In this document: in pieces, positions 33,317 to 42,073 of the stretch | Numbering within the stretch: position 1 is the first letter of the stretch | Layout of the letters: each line of letters begins with the position of its first letter | DNA from: Bacteroidota bacterium | GTDB lineage: Bacteria > Bacteroidota > Bacteroidia > Chitinophagales > Chitinophagaceae | Direction of reading: 5' to 3' | DNA length: 64,000 bases | Assembly: GCA_018267705.1 (NCBI GenBank) | Contig: JAFDXX010000004.1 | Coordinates: forward strand, 124,001-188,000 | Position numbers and translations under genes: made by a program | The notes under the pieces: generated by a model | Database searches by the model: none | What the model saw: the letters and a program-made list of their open reading frames with translations, nothing else | What the model was told of the DNA's origin: nothing

Positions 33317-34531
33317 ATGGCTGCAAAAAAACCAATAATTTCTCCATCAATAAATCTTGAAACATTAGAAGAAAAATTAGATGTAAAACCCACAGGTGCA
33401 AAATTGCATATTGGTATTCCTAAAGAAACTGCATTTCAAGAAAATAGAGTAGCACTATCTCCCGATGCAGTTGGTGTATTAATTGCAAATGGTCATAATG
33501 TAATAGTTGAAACTAAAGCCGGAGAGGGAAGTCATTATACCGATAAAGAATATAGCGAAGCAGGTGCTAAAATTTCTTATAGCCGTGAAGATGTTTTTAA
33601 AGCTCCTATTTTAGCCAAAAGTGCTCCGGTTGTTGATGAAGATTTAACATTATTACAAACCAATCAGGTAATTATTTCTCCACTTCATTATTCTGCATTA
33701 AAAAAAGAAATAATAGAAAAAATGATGGAGAAAAGAATTACTGCTTTAAGTTTCGAAAACTTAAAAGATGATAGCGGTTCTTACCCCATTGTACGCAGCA
33801 TGAGCGAGATTGCAGGTAGTGCATTAATGCTTATTGCAGGACAATACTTAAGTAGTTTTAATAAAGGAAAAGGTGTTTTATTAGGAAGTATAAGTGGTAT
33901 TCCACCAACCAAAGTAGTAATAGTTGGTGCTGGTATTGTTGGAGAAGTAGCTTGCCGAAATGCAATTGCGTTAGGTGCCAGCGTAAAAGTATTTGATAAT
34001 AATGTATATAGATTAAAACAACTACAAAACAATTTAGGACAAAGAGTTTGGACAAGTGTATTAGAACCAAAAATTCTTGCTAAACAATTAAGAAGTTGTG
34101 AGGTAGCTATTGGTGCATTAAGTAATGAATTAGGAAGAGCTCCTGTTGTTGTTAGCGAAGAAATGGTTGCAGCTATGAGGCCGGGCAGTATAATAATTGA
34201 TGTGGCTATTGATAGAGGCGGTTGTTTTGAAACAAGCGAATTAACCAGCCACGAAAATCCAACGTTTGTAAAACACAATGTAATACATTATTGTGTACCC
34301 AATATTCCCAGTGGTTTTGCACGTACTGCAAGCCAAGCTATCAGCAATGTATTGATGCCTTTATTATTAGATGTTAGCGATAACGGAGGCATTGAAGAAA
34401 TTGTTTGGCACAACGTACATATACGTGAAGGTATTTATATGTTTAGAGGAGCGTTAACCGATTTTTATCTCTCACAAAAGTTCGATTTAAAATTTACCGA
34501 TTTGAATTTGTTAATTGCAAGCAGAAGATAA
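33317..34531 (+). CDS. ald: Alanine dehydrogenase
   Basis: A 404-residue NAD-dependent L-alanine dehydrogenase of the AlaDH/PNT family, interconverting alanine with pyruvate and ammonia. The N-terminal IGIPKETAFQENRVALSP and the Rossmann motif VVIVGAGIVGEVACRNA with the downstream IDVAIDRGGCFETS, and VPNIPSGFARTASQAISN near the end, are diagnostic. It is about 30 residues longer at the N terminus than the classical enzyme (MAAKKPIISPSINLETLEEK), a segment also seen in Bacteroidota relatives as I recall. Transhydrogenase alpha subunit is excluded by length and absence of a beta-subunit gene. Confidence 0.92.
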   Translation: MAAKKPIISPSINLETLEEKLDVKPTGAKLHIGIPKETAFQENRVALSPDAVGVLIANGHNVIVETKAGEGSHYTDKEYSEAGAKISYSREDVFKAPILAKSAPVVDEDLTLLQTNQVIISPLHYSALKKEIIEKMMEKRITALSFENLKDDSGSYPIVRSMSEIAGSALMLIAGQYLSSFNKGKGVLLGSISGIPPTKVVIVGAGIVGEVACRNAIALGASVKVFDNNVYRLKQLQNNLGQRVWTSVLEPKILAKQLRSCEVAIGALSNELGRAPVVVSEEMVAAMRPGSIIIDVAIDRGGCFETSELTSHENPTFVKHNVIHYCVPNIPSGFARTASQAISNVLMPLLLDVSDNGGIEEIVWHNVHIREGIYMFRGALTDFYLSQKFDLKFTDLNLLIASRR

Positions 34532-34614
34532 TAATAGGGTATAAATGAAAAATATGAAACCTTATAATTATTAATGAAATACCTTGCATCCATTTTTCTA
34601 AGTTATTTTTTAAA

Positions 34615-35358
34615 ATGCAAATTATTCCACTTTCAGAAGGGTCTTTTACTATTGATAAAACAAAAATATTTGTTCCGTTTAATATTGAAAATGATGTGTT
34701 ACAACAACGCCCAATTGGTAGTTTGTTGGTTGAAGTGCAACCTTTTGTTGTAATAACACAAAAAGATATTTTACTAATTGATACAGGTTTAGGGTTTTCA
34801 ATAAATAATGAATTACAAATTCATCAAAATTTAAAAGCCAATGGTATTAAACCCGAACAAGTTACTAAAGTTTTAATGAGCCATTTGCATAAAGACCATG
34901 CAGGAGGTATTAGTAAAAAAGATAAATTGGGCAATTACGAATTAGCATTTAAAAATGCAATGTATTATGTGCAGCAAAAAGAATTTCAATACGCAACAGA
35001 TATTAGTTTTCCTTCATATATGTCAGAAGAAATTGCTGTACTTCAAAATAATAAGCAAGTGCATTGGCTTACAGAAAATAGCGGTTTAATTGATGAGTAC
35101 ATTCAATATCAAATTACTGCTGCACACAGCCCATACCATCAAGTATTTTGGATAAAAGAAGCAAATGAAATTATTTTCTTTGGCGGAGATGATGCTCCGC
35201 AATTACAACAAATGAAAAGTAGGTTTATTGCCAAATATGATTATGACGGAAAAAAATGTATGCAACTAAGGCAACAATGGTGGCAACAGGGACAATTAGA
35301 GAACTGGCAATTTTTATTTTATCACGATATTAAAATGCCGATATATAAAAATAATTGA
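34615..35358 (+). CDS. MBL-fold metallo-hydrolase
   Basis: A 247-residue metallo-beta-lactamase-fold protein. The metal-binding motif appears as MSHLHKDHAGG (HxHxDH) near residue 92, with the preceding LLIDTGLG strand, a later AAHSPYHQ histidine and FFGGDDAPQ aspartate. These give a two-metal site. The subgroup resembles quorum-quenching lactonase-like or glyoxalase II-like hydrolases, but the substrate is not deducible. No signal peptide is seen. It is convergent with isocitrate dehydrogenase, 15 bases away. Confidence 0.88.
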   Translation: MQIIPLSEGSFTIDKTKIFVPFNIENDVLQQRPIGSLLVEVQPFVVITQKDILLIDTGLGFSINNELQIHQNLKANGIKPEQVTKVLMSHLHKDHAGGISKKDKLGNYELAFKNAMYYVQQKEFQYATDISFPSYMSEEIAVLQNNKQVHWLTENSGLIDEYIQYQITAAHSPYHQVFWIKEANEIIFFGGDDAPQLQQMKSRFIAKYDYDGKKCMQLRQQWWQQGQLENWQFLFYHDIKMPIYKNN

Positions 35359-35373
35359 GTAAATAAAACGGTA

Positions 35374-36828
35374 TTATTGCCCTTGTGCTAATGAGTATGC
35401 TTTTTTTCCGCCCCACATGTGTAAAGCTTCTACGCTGCATATTTTAAAATCTCCACTCATGCTTACATACAAACCAATAATATCTTGTTGGTTTAAAGGT
35501 TCTCCGTCAATACTTTCAAAACGTGCATTGTAAACGTTTACCAAATTGGTATATCTACTTCCGGTTGGCCAAACTTGTGTACCACGATTGCTGATGTTTA
35601 TTAATTTAAATTTTACTCCTGCATGGCGTAAACACTTTTTTGCTAAATCTTCAGGTTGCACATTACTTTCAATAAACATATCAACACCAACAATTTTTTC
35701 AATATTTTCATCGGTGGTTTCCATCATTGCATTTTGCTCTAAACTCAATACAGTGCAGGCAGAGGCAATATCTTGCAAATTAGCACGTGGATTGTGTTGT
35801 GGCTTCTTCCCGAAATTATTTATAATGGTTTGTGTAAATTGTTCTGTATTTAATGAAGGAGTTGTTTTATCTCCAAAATCTCCGGTATGTGCTCCGTTTT
35901 CTAAAGTATAAAGCAAAGCATTTTCAATTATAGAACTGCTTTCCATTAAGCCTAAATGTTGCAACATGCCAATACCGCTTAATAATAATGCGGTAGGGTT
36001 GGCAATTCCTTTTCCGGCAATATCGGGTGCGGTGCCATGTACAGCTTCAAAAATAGAAATATGATCTCCTATATTGGCACTAGGTGCAAAGCCTAAGCCA
36101 CCAACCAATCCTGCACATAAATCACTCACAATATCTCCTTGTAAATTAGTTAGCACTACTACATCAAACAAATCGGGGCGTGTAACTAATTTCATGCATA
36201 AATCATCAACAATAACATCATCGGCTTTTAGTTCGGGATATTCTTTTGCTACTTCATAAAATACTTCTAAAAATAGTCCGTCGGTTAATTTCATTATATT
36301 GGCTTTATGCCCGCAGGTAATGCGTTTGGCTCCTTTATTTTTTGCCATTTCAAAAGCGTACTTAATAACTTGTTGGCTTCCGGGGCGTGTAATCATTCTT
36401 CTGCTTAAAGCAACATCTTGACTAAGCATGTGTTCTATTCCGCCATAAGTATCTTCAATGTTTTCTCTAACAATTGTTACATCAATAGGGATGCCTGCTT
36501 TGCTGAAAACCGTATCTACACCATGTAGTGTTTGAAAAGTTCTTTTGTTAGCATAAGTATTCCAAGTTTTGCGTGCGGTAACATTAATACTTTTTACACC
36601 TTTTCCTTTGGGTGTTTCCATTGGGCCTTTAAATAAAATACCGTATTTTTCAATAGCTGCTTGTGCTTGTGGAGTCATTCCGTTACTATGGCCATTATCA
36701 AAAACCCATTTGCCCATATCAACAAATTCATATGCAAGTGGAACTTTAGCTGCATTAAAAATATTTAATACAGCTTGCATAATTTCCGGTCCAATACCAT
36801 CTCCTTTGGCTACAGCAATTTTTGTCAT
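35374..36828 (-). CDS. icd: NADP-dependent isocitrate dehydrogenase, long form with C-terminal extension
   Basis: This enzyme oxidatively decarboxylates isocitrate to 2-oxoglutarate in the TCA cycle. The 484-residue protein has the isocitrate/isopropylmalate dehydrogenase fold: VAKGDGIGPEI at the N terminus, IVRENIEDTYGGIEH (substrate arginine and tyrosine), DDLCMKLVTRPDLFDVVVLTNLQGDI-type metal-binding region, and HGTAPDIAGKGIANP. About 140 residues follow the core, as in the Thermus-type IDH rather than the 416-residue E. coli enzyme. Cofactor choice is inferred from the family. A TATTTTTG box lies 23 bases upstream. Confidence 0.92.
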   Translation of the reverse strand: MTKIAVAKGDGIGPEIMQAVLNIFNAAKVPLAYEFVDMGKWVFDNGHSNGMTPQAQAAIEKYGILFKGPMETPKGKGVKSINVTARKTWNTYANKRTFQTLHGVDTVFSKAGIPIDVTIVRENIEDTYGGIEHMLSQDVALSRRMITRPGSQQVIKYAFEMAKNKGAKRITCGHKANIMKLTDGLFLEVFYEVAKEYPELKADDVIVDDLCMKLVTRPDLFDVVVLTNLQGDIVSDLCAGLVGGLGFAPSANIGDHISIFEAVHGTAPDIAGKGIANPTALLLSGIGMLQHLGLMESSSIIENALLYTLENGAHTGDFGDKTTPSLNTEQFTQTIINNFGKKPQHNPRANLQDIASACTVLSLEQNAMMETTDENIEKIVGVDMFIESNVQPEDLAKKCLRHAGVKFKLINISNRGTQVWPTGSRYTNLVNVYNARFESIDGEPLNQQDIIGLYVSMSGDFKICSVEALHMWGGKKAYSLAQGQ

Positions 36829-36851
36829 ACTTTTTTAAAAATTTTATGCTG

Positions 36852-36859
36852 CAAAAATA
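36852..36859 (-). promoter_or_regulatory. Candidate -7 box of the isocitrate dehydrogenase gene
   Basis: Minus-strand TATTTTTG, an exact TAnnTTTG match followed by CAGC, lies 23 bases before the ATG at 36828. No TTTG occurs at the usual spacing upstream. Confidence 0.4.
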
Positions 36860-36953
36860 CGGATGCGAAAGCAAGGTTTATTTTAATTTTATGAAATGAA
36901 AACAGAATAGGCATCATTTCAAATACATATCTTTACCAAAAGCATTTATAAAC

Positions 36954-37340
36954 ATGATTTCTAAAATTTCGGAAGGCGTTGAAATTAGTGTTGAAGCATT
37001 TTATCAATCAGATTATAGTAATCCTGTTAATTATGAATTTATGTTTGCTTATCGTATTACTATTGAAAACCATAATGCTTTTTCTATACAATTATTACAA
37101 AGACACTGGTATATTTTTGATAGTAATAGTGAGCATAGAGAGGTTGATGGAGAAGGAGTAATAGGTGTGCAGCCTGTATTAAAACCCGGAGAGCAATTTC
37201 AATATGTAAGTGGTTGTAATTTAAAAACTGAATTAGGTAAAATGCACGGTTATTATACCATGCAAAACTTAAACAATAAACAAAATTTTACTGTAAAAAT
37301 TCCTTCGTTTCAATTAATAGTTCCTATAAAATTGAATTAA
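36954..37340 (+). CDS. apaG: ApaG (DUF525) family protein
   Basis: A 128-residue beta-sandwich protein of the ApaG family. Diagnostic text includes YRITIENHNAFSIQLLQRHW, the WYIFDSNSEHREVDGEGVIGVQPVLKPGEQF region and CNLKTELGKMHGYYTM. ApaG was linked to Co2+/Mg2+ efflux and to dinucleoside polyphosphates in enterobacteria, but its biochemical role is unsettled. It stands alone between divergent icd and convergent gldB; its stop is directly adjacent to the gldB stop. Confidence 0.93.
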   Translation: MISKISEGVEISVEAFYQSDYSNPVNYEFMFAYRITIENHNAFSIQLLQRHWYIFDSNSEHREVDGEGVIGVQPVLKPGEQFQYVSGCNLKTELGKMHGYYTMQNLNNKQNFTVKIPSFQLIVPIKLN

Positions 37341-38345
37341 TTATGGTTTATACTTTGCTTCATTAAATATTTGTTGTGCAGGTGTGTTTAATAAATTAGG
37401 CAAAGTTGTTTTATTATTTTTTTCCATCCATTTTTTTACAATTTGCCAACCGGTAAACAATCCAATAAATCCCGGGGCTTCATTGCTTAATTCGGGTGTA
37501 CCCGGTCCCTCGGTAACATAAATACTAATTAAGCTTGGTTCACTTTCATACAATAAATTATTCTCTACAAAAAAAGCCCATATATTTTTTTCATTATTAA
37601 TGCATGCTTTTAATTGTTTAGCGGTATAACCTGTTTTTAAAGTGTCTGCAGTGTAAGGCATACAAGCATCTAACACATACATTCTTTTGCCCGCTTCAAT
37701 CATTCTTTCAATTAAAGGCCTACCAACAGTTTTATCTGGATAGATATCTTCAATAATATTTTTTACACAATTCACTGTTAAATATTCGGGTTCAAAATTT
37801 CTTGATTTGTATGCAGGATAAACTTGACTAATATATTCTGAATGATAACCTTCAAAATTTTTTCCTAAATAAGATTGTAAACCAATTGCCATGCCCGATG
37901 AGGTTAAAGCATTGGCTGTGCCATCTAGTGGGCCAATAAATGTGATGATATTTTTAGGTAATGAATATTGTGGGAAATAATAATGTATAAACTGAAAACT
38001 CTGTTCAATTTGTTTTTGATATTTATTAAAAGAAGGGAATTGTTTTTGTGAAGTTTTATAAACTGGTTGATAGCCGGTTAAAAATATTTTCACATAGTGT
38101 AGTACACTATCCGGCTGCGGTGCCGAGCCTAAAACATTATACAAATAATCGTTTAAAAATTTAGGATATTTTTCTTGTAAACTATCTAATGCTATTGAAA
38201 TATTGTTGGTGTCTATTTTAAAGAAATCTTGTTCAAACCTTTCAACACTTACCGGTGTTTTTATTTTAGACACATCAGGAATATTTTTTTGATTTTTGCA
38301 ACTCGCCAACATTATTATTCCAATTATAAAAAAAAACTTTTGCAT
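37341..38345 (-). CDS. gldB: Gliding-motility lipoprotein GldB
   Basis: GldB is an essential part of Bacteroidota gliding and is commonly kept even in non-gliding members. From ATG 38345 the protein is 334 residues with lipobox MLASCKNQ (Cys16 lipidated). The core shows the DUF2268-like pattern of GldB: VERFEQDFFKID, YPKFLNDYLYNVLG, SEYISQVYPAYKSRNFEPEYL and the C-terminal PGFIGLFTGWQIVKKWMEKN. An open frame eight codons longer exists but MQKFFFIIGIIMLASC is the better signal peptide. No other gld gene is in the window. It is divergent from nadE. Confidence 0.9.
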   Translation of the reverse strand: MQKFFFIIGIIMLASCKNQKNIPDVSKIKTPVSVERFEQDFFKIDTNNISIALDSLQEKYPKFLNDYLYNVLGSAPQPDSVLHYVKIFLTGYQPVYKTSQKQFPSFNKYQKQIEQSFQFIHYYFPQYSLPKNIITFIGPLDGTANALTSSGMAIGLQSYLGKNFEGYHSEYISQVYPAYKSRNFEPEYLTVNCVKNIIEDIYPDKTVGRPLIERMIEAGKRMYVLDACMPYTADTLKTGYTAKQLKACINNEKNIWAFFVENNLLYESEPSLISIYVTEGPGTPELSNEAPGFIGLFTGWQIVKKWMEKNNKTTLPNLLNTPAQQIFNEAKYKP

Positions 38346-38434
38346 AGTATTATTAAAAACTAATTGCACGAATTAAATTCAATTACCTGAATTTCCCATA
38401 ATAAGTTCTGTTAAATTCATAACATATAATTCAT

Positions 38435-38442
38435 GAAATTTG
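38435..38442 (+). promoter_or_regulatory. Weak candidate -7 box, 4 nt before the nadE ATG
   Basis: GAAATTTG differs from TAnnTTTG at the first base, but is followed by the same CTGC-ATG as at rlmN. Included because of this conserved spacing to the ATG at 38447. Confidence 0.3.
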
Positions 38443-38446
38443 CTGC

Positions 38447-40129
38447 ATGAAAATTTTTTTAGCACAACAGAATTACCATATTGGCAATTTTGAAGCCAAC
38501 ACCCAAAAAATTATTGAAGCCATACAAATGGCTAAACAACAAGGCGGAGATTTAATTGTGTTTAGCGAAATGAGTGTTTGCGGATATCCTGCCAGAGATT
38601 TTGTAGAGTTTGATGATTTTATTAATAAATGCTATCAAAGTATTGATATAATTAAACAACATGCCGATACAATTGGTGTGTTGGTTGGATCTCCTGCAAA
38701 AAATACAACTGCAAAAGGAAAAAACTTATTTAATGCTGCTTTCTTTTTGTATGAAAAAGAAATAAAATCTACAATACATAAAACTTGTTTACCTACTTAT
38801 GATGTGTTTGATGAATACCGATATTTTGAACCTGCTTATAATTGGAATGTAATTGAATTTAAAGGAAAAAAATTAGCTATAACTATTTGTGAAGACATTT
38901 GGAATTTAGGCAACAATTCTTTGTATCGCATTTGCCCCATGAATGAATTAATGAAACAAGCACCCGATATTATGATTAATTTATCGGCAAGCCCATTTGA
39001 TTACACACATGCAGAAGATAGAAAAAATGCAGTAAGAGAAAATGTTGCAAAGTATAAATTACCTATGTTTTATTGCAATGCCGTTGGCAGTCAAACTGAA
39101 ATTGTTTTTGATGGTGCAAGTTTAGTGTATGATAAATATGGAAATCTTTGTAAAGAGTTTCCTATGTTTAAAGAAGCTGTTGAAAGTGTTGTATTGAATA
39201 ACGATGGAAGTATTACCGGAGTTATAACGGAACCTGCTCATAAAATTTTTGATACAGAATATATTCCTTCATCATTAAACGAAAATTTAAACATCAATCA
39301 AATATACAAGGCACTTGTATTGGGCATTAAAGATTACTTTATAAAAATGAACTTTACCAAAGCCATTATAGGAAGTAGTGGCGGAATAGATAGTGCCGTT
39401 ACATTAGCATTAGCCTGCGATGCTTTAGGAAAAGAAAATATAAGAGCTGTTTTAATGCCATCACCTTATTCAACAAATCATAGTGTTAATGATGCCGTTC
39501 AACTAAGTAAAAATCTTGAAAACCCTTACGATATTATAAAAATCAATAACATTTACGAAAGCTTTCTTTCAACACTAAAACCCAGTTTTAAAGATTTACC
39601 TTTTGGCCTTGCGGAAGAAAATATGCAAAGCAGAATAAGAGGTAATTTATTAATGGCTATTGCCAATAAGTTTGGTTATATATTATTAAACACATCAAAT
39701 AAAAGTGAACTCTCAACAGGCTACGGAACTTTATATGGAGATATGGCAGGAGGATTAGGTGTTTTAGGAGATTGTTATAAATTACAAGTGTATGCATTGG
39801 CAAAATATATCAATAGAAATAAAGAAATCATTCCAACAAATATTATTGAGAAAGCACCCAGTGCAGAATTAAGGCCTAATCAAAAAGACAGCGATAGCTT
39901 GCCTGATTATAATGTGTTGGATAAAATTTTATACCAATACATTGAATTAAGAAAAGGCCCCGATGAAATCAAAGCCAAAGGTTTTGATGCCTCTTTAGTT
40001 GATAAAATTTTAAAAATGGTAAATGCCAATGAATATAAACGTAATCAATTCTGTCCCATTATTCGGGTATCTCCCAAAGCATTTGGTGTAGGTAGGCGAG
40101 TACCTATTGTAGGAAAGTATTTGAGTTAA
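38447..40129 (+). CDS. nadE: Glutamine-dependent NAD+ synthetase
   Basis: The enzyme amidates nicotinate adenine dinucleotide to NAD+. The 560-residue protein fuses an N-terminal nitrilase-type glutaminase (catalytic Glu41, Lys112, Cys148 in ITICEDIWN) to the synthetase domain with the P-loop IGSSGGIDSAVTLALA (about 305-320) and LLNTSNKSELSTGYGTLYGDMAGG. Both domains are complete. It is divergent from gldB. NAD supply is relevant to the complex I operon elsewhere in the window, but no regulatory link is seen. Confidence 0.97.
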   Translation: MKIFLAQQNYHIGNFEANTQKIIEAIQMAKQQGGDLIVFSEMSVCGYPARDFVEFDDFINKCYQSIDIIKQHADTIGVLVGSPAKNTTAKGKNLFNAAFFLYEKEIKSTIHKTCLPTYDVFDEYRYFEPAYNWNVIEFKGKKLAITICEDIWNLGNNSLYRICPMNELMKQAPDIMINLSASPFDYTHAEDRKNAVRENVAKYKLPMFYCNAVGSQTEIVFDGASLVYDKYGNLCKEFPMFKEAVESVVLNNDGSITGVITEPAHKIFDTEYIPSSLNENLNINQIYKALVLGIKDYFIKMNFTKAIIGSSGGIDSAVTLALACDALGKENIRAVLMPSPYSTNHSVNDAVQLSKNLENPYDIIKINNIYESFLSTLKPSFKDLPFGLAEENMQSRIRGNLLMAIANKFGYILLNTSNKSELSTGYGTLYGDMAGGLGVLGDCYKLQVYALAKYINRNKEIIPTNIIEKAPSAELRPNQKDSDSLPDYNVLDKILYQYIELRKGPDEIKAKGFDASLVDKILKMVNANEYKRNQFCPIIRVSPKAFGVGRRVPIVGKYLS

Positions 40130-40216
40130 TTGTAACCACTAATCAAAAAAATAGTTTTTAATTCTTTTCATTCATCATATTTCTTTACTTTACGGCACTG
40201 AAAATTAAATTTAGTT

Positions 40217-41362
40217 ATGAAAAAAAACATTGCGGTACTATCAGCATTAATCATTTTTATTCTACCAAAAGTACATAGCCAAACTATTGTAAATGGCTCT
40301 CTTAAAAAAGTAAAAGATACCGTTAATTGGGTTTTTGCTTATTATGCTGCCGATGGTAAAAGAGTAACCGATAGTGCCGAAGTAAAAAACAATAAATATA
40401 GTTTTAACCTTAATGTTACAGAGCCTACACAAGTAACTTTAAGAGCCAGAAAATACGAAATGAAAAATGGTGTTTCTGTTTTAAATAATAAAACTACTAA
40501 AAAAGATATTGCATTTCTTTTTTTAGAAAAAGGCAAAGCATCTGTTGAAAGTGTTGATTCATTTTCAAACGTAAAAGTAAAAGGCTCAAAAGCTAATGAT
40601 GAATTTGTAAAATTAACTGCATTGGCAAAACCATATAACGATAAAATGCAGGCACTAAGTATGCAATATGGGGCTTTATTAAAAGAACAAAAGAAAGATG
40701 AAGCTAAAAAAATAGAAGAACAATTAGATGAATTAGATGCTAAATTAAATGATGAAGTGTATGGCAACTATGCAAAAAATAACCCGCAATCTCCATTAGC
40801 ATTATATGCTTTACAACGTTATGCAGGTTATGAAAATCCTGAAAAAGCTGAGCCTATTTTTAATACACTTCCTGCAAGTGTTCAAGAATCAACAGCAGGT
40901 GCTGCATTAAAAAATAAAATGGAAGTTTCTAAAAAAACAGGGATAGGAAAATATGCAATGAACTTTACGCAGAATGATACATTAGGTAATCCGGTTTCAT
41001 TATCATCATTCAAAGGGAAATATGTATTGGTAGATTTTTGGGCAAGTTGGTGCGGGCCTTGTAGAAGAGAAAACCCAAATGTTGTAAAAGCCTACAATAA
41101 ATATAAAGACAAAGGCTTTCATATTTTAAGCGTTTCGTTAGATCAACCTAATGCAAAAGATAAATGGATAAAAGCAATACACGATGATCATTTAACATGG
41201 ACACATGTTTCTGATTTAAAATTTTGGGATAATGAAGTTGCAAAAATGTATGGAATACAAGCTATACCTGCAAATCTTCTATTAGATCCGGAAGGAAAAA
41301 TTATTGCAAAAAATTTGCGTGGCGAAGATTTAGATGCAAAGCTTGCTGCGGTATTAAAATAG
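40217..41362 (+). CDS. TlpA/ResA-like thiol-disulfide oxidoreductase with N-terminal DUF4369-like domain
   Basis: A 381-residue exported protein (signal peptide MKKNIAVLSALIIFILPKVHS). Residues about 22-130 are a beta-rich DUF4369-like domain, 135-240 helical, and the last 140 residues a thioredoxin fold with WASWCGPC (Cys279, Cys282) and the cis-proline GIQAIPANLLL. Such proteins reduce disulfides in the periplasm, for example during cytochrome c maturation; the partner here is unknown. It is 25 bases upstream of recR on the same strand. Confidence 0.9.
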   Translation: MKKNIAVLSALIIFILPKVHSQTIVNGSLKKVKDTVNWVFAYYAADGKRVTDSAEVKNNKYSFNLNVTEPTQVTLRARKYEMKNGVSVLNNKTTKKDIAFLFLEKGKASVESVDSFSNVKVKGSKANDEFVKLTALAKPYNDKMQALSMQYGALLKEQKKDEAKKIEEQLDELDAKLNDEVYGNYAKNNPQSPLALYALQRYAGYENPEKAEPIFNTLPASVQESTAGAALKNKMEVSKKTGIGKYAMNFTQNDTLGNPVSLSSFKGKYVLVDFWASWCGPCRRENPNVVKAYNKYKDKGFHILSVSLDQPNAKDKWIKAIHDDHLTWTHVSDLKFWDNEVAKMYGIQAIPANLLLDPEGKIIAKNLRGEDLDAKLAAVLK

Positions 41363-41387
41363 TTGCATTTTTGCTGCTGAATATTTT

Positions 41388-42002
41388 ATGCAGCTACCAT
41401 CAACTTTATTAGAAAACGCAGTTAATCAATTTTCAAAATTGCCGGGCATAGGCAAAAAAACTGCACTTCGTTTGGTGTTACATCTTTTAAAACAAGATGC
41501 CGGCGATGTGCAGTTTTTTAGTGATACCATTGCCAAAATGCGTAAAGAAATTCAGTTTTGCCAACGCTGCCATAATATTAGCGATGGAGATATTTGCAGT
41601 ATTTGCAGCAATAGTTTACGCAAACAAAATATAATTTGTGTAGTTGAAAATATTAGAGATGTTATTGCTATTGAAAGCACACAACACTATAGCGGAACCT
41701 ATCATGTATTAAATGGAATTATTTCTCCATTAGATGGCATTGGTCCCGAGCAATTAAATATTGAAACATTAGTTGGAAGAATTGAAAAAGAACAAACTGA
41801 AGAATTAATTTTTGCCTTAAACCCAAACATACAAGGCGATACAACCATTTATTATATCCAGAAAAAAATAAACCATCTTCCTTGCCGCATTACAACTATT
41901 GCAAGAGGCATTGCATTTGGAGGAGAATTAGAATATGCCGATGAAATGACGTTGGCCAAAAGTCTCACCAATCGTCTTCCCGTTCAACAATATGTAAAAT
42001 AA
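41388..42002 (+). CDS. recR: Recombination mediator RecR
   Basis: RecR helps load RecA at gaps in the RecFOR pathway. The 204-residue protein has the helix-hairpin-helix LPGIGKKTALRLVLHLL, a C4 zinc finger CQRCHNISDGDICSICSN (around residues 57-74), the Toprim domain starting ICVVENIRDV and the C-terminal ARGIAFGGELEYADEMTL. All are standard. Upstream is the TlpA-like gene. Confidence 0.96.
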   Translation: MQLPSTLLENAVNQFSKLPGIGKKTALRLVLHLLKQDAGDVQFFSDTIAKMRKEIQFCQRCHNISDGDICSICSNSLRKQNIICVVENIRDVIAIESTQHYSGTYHVLNGIISPLDGIGPEQLNIETLVGRIEKEQTEELIFALNPNIQGDTTIYYIQKKINHLPCRITTIARGIAFGGELEYADEMTLAKSLTNRLPVQQYVK

Positions 42003-42073
42003 ATACTCTTCAACACAAACAATAACAAATTTTATACACTACGCGTACTATTTTTATTTTTTAAACTAGATAG

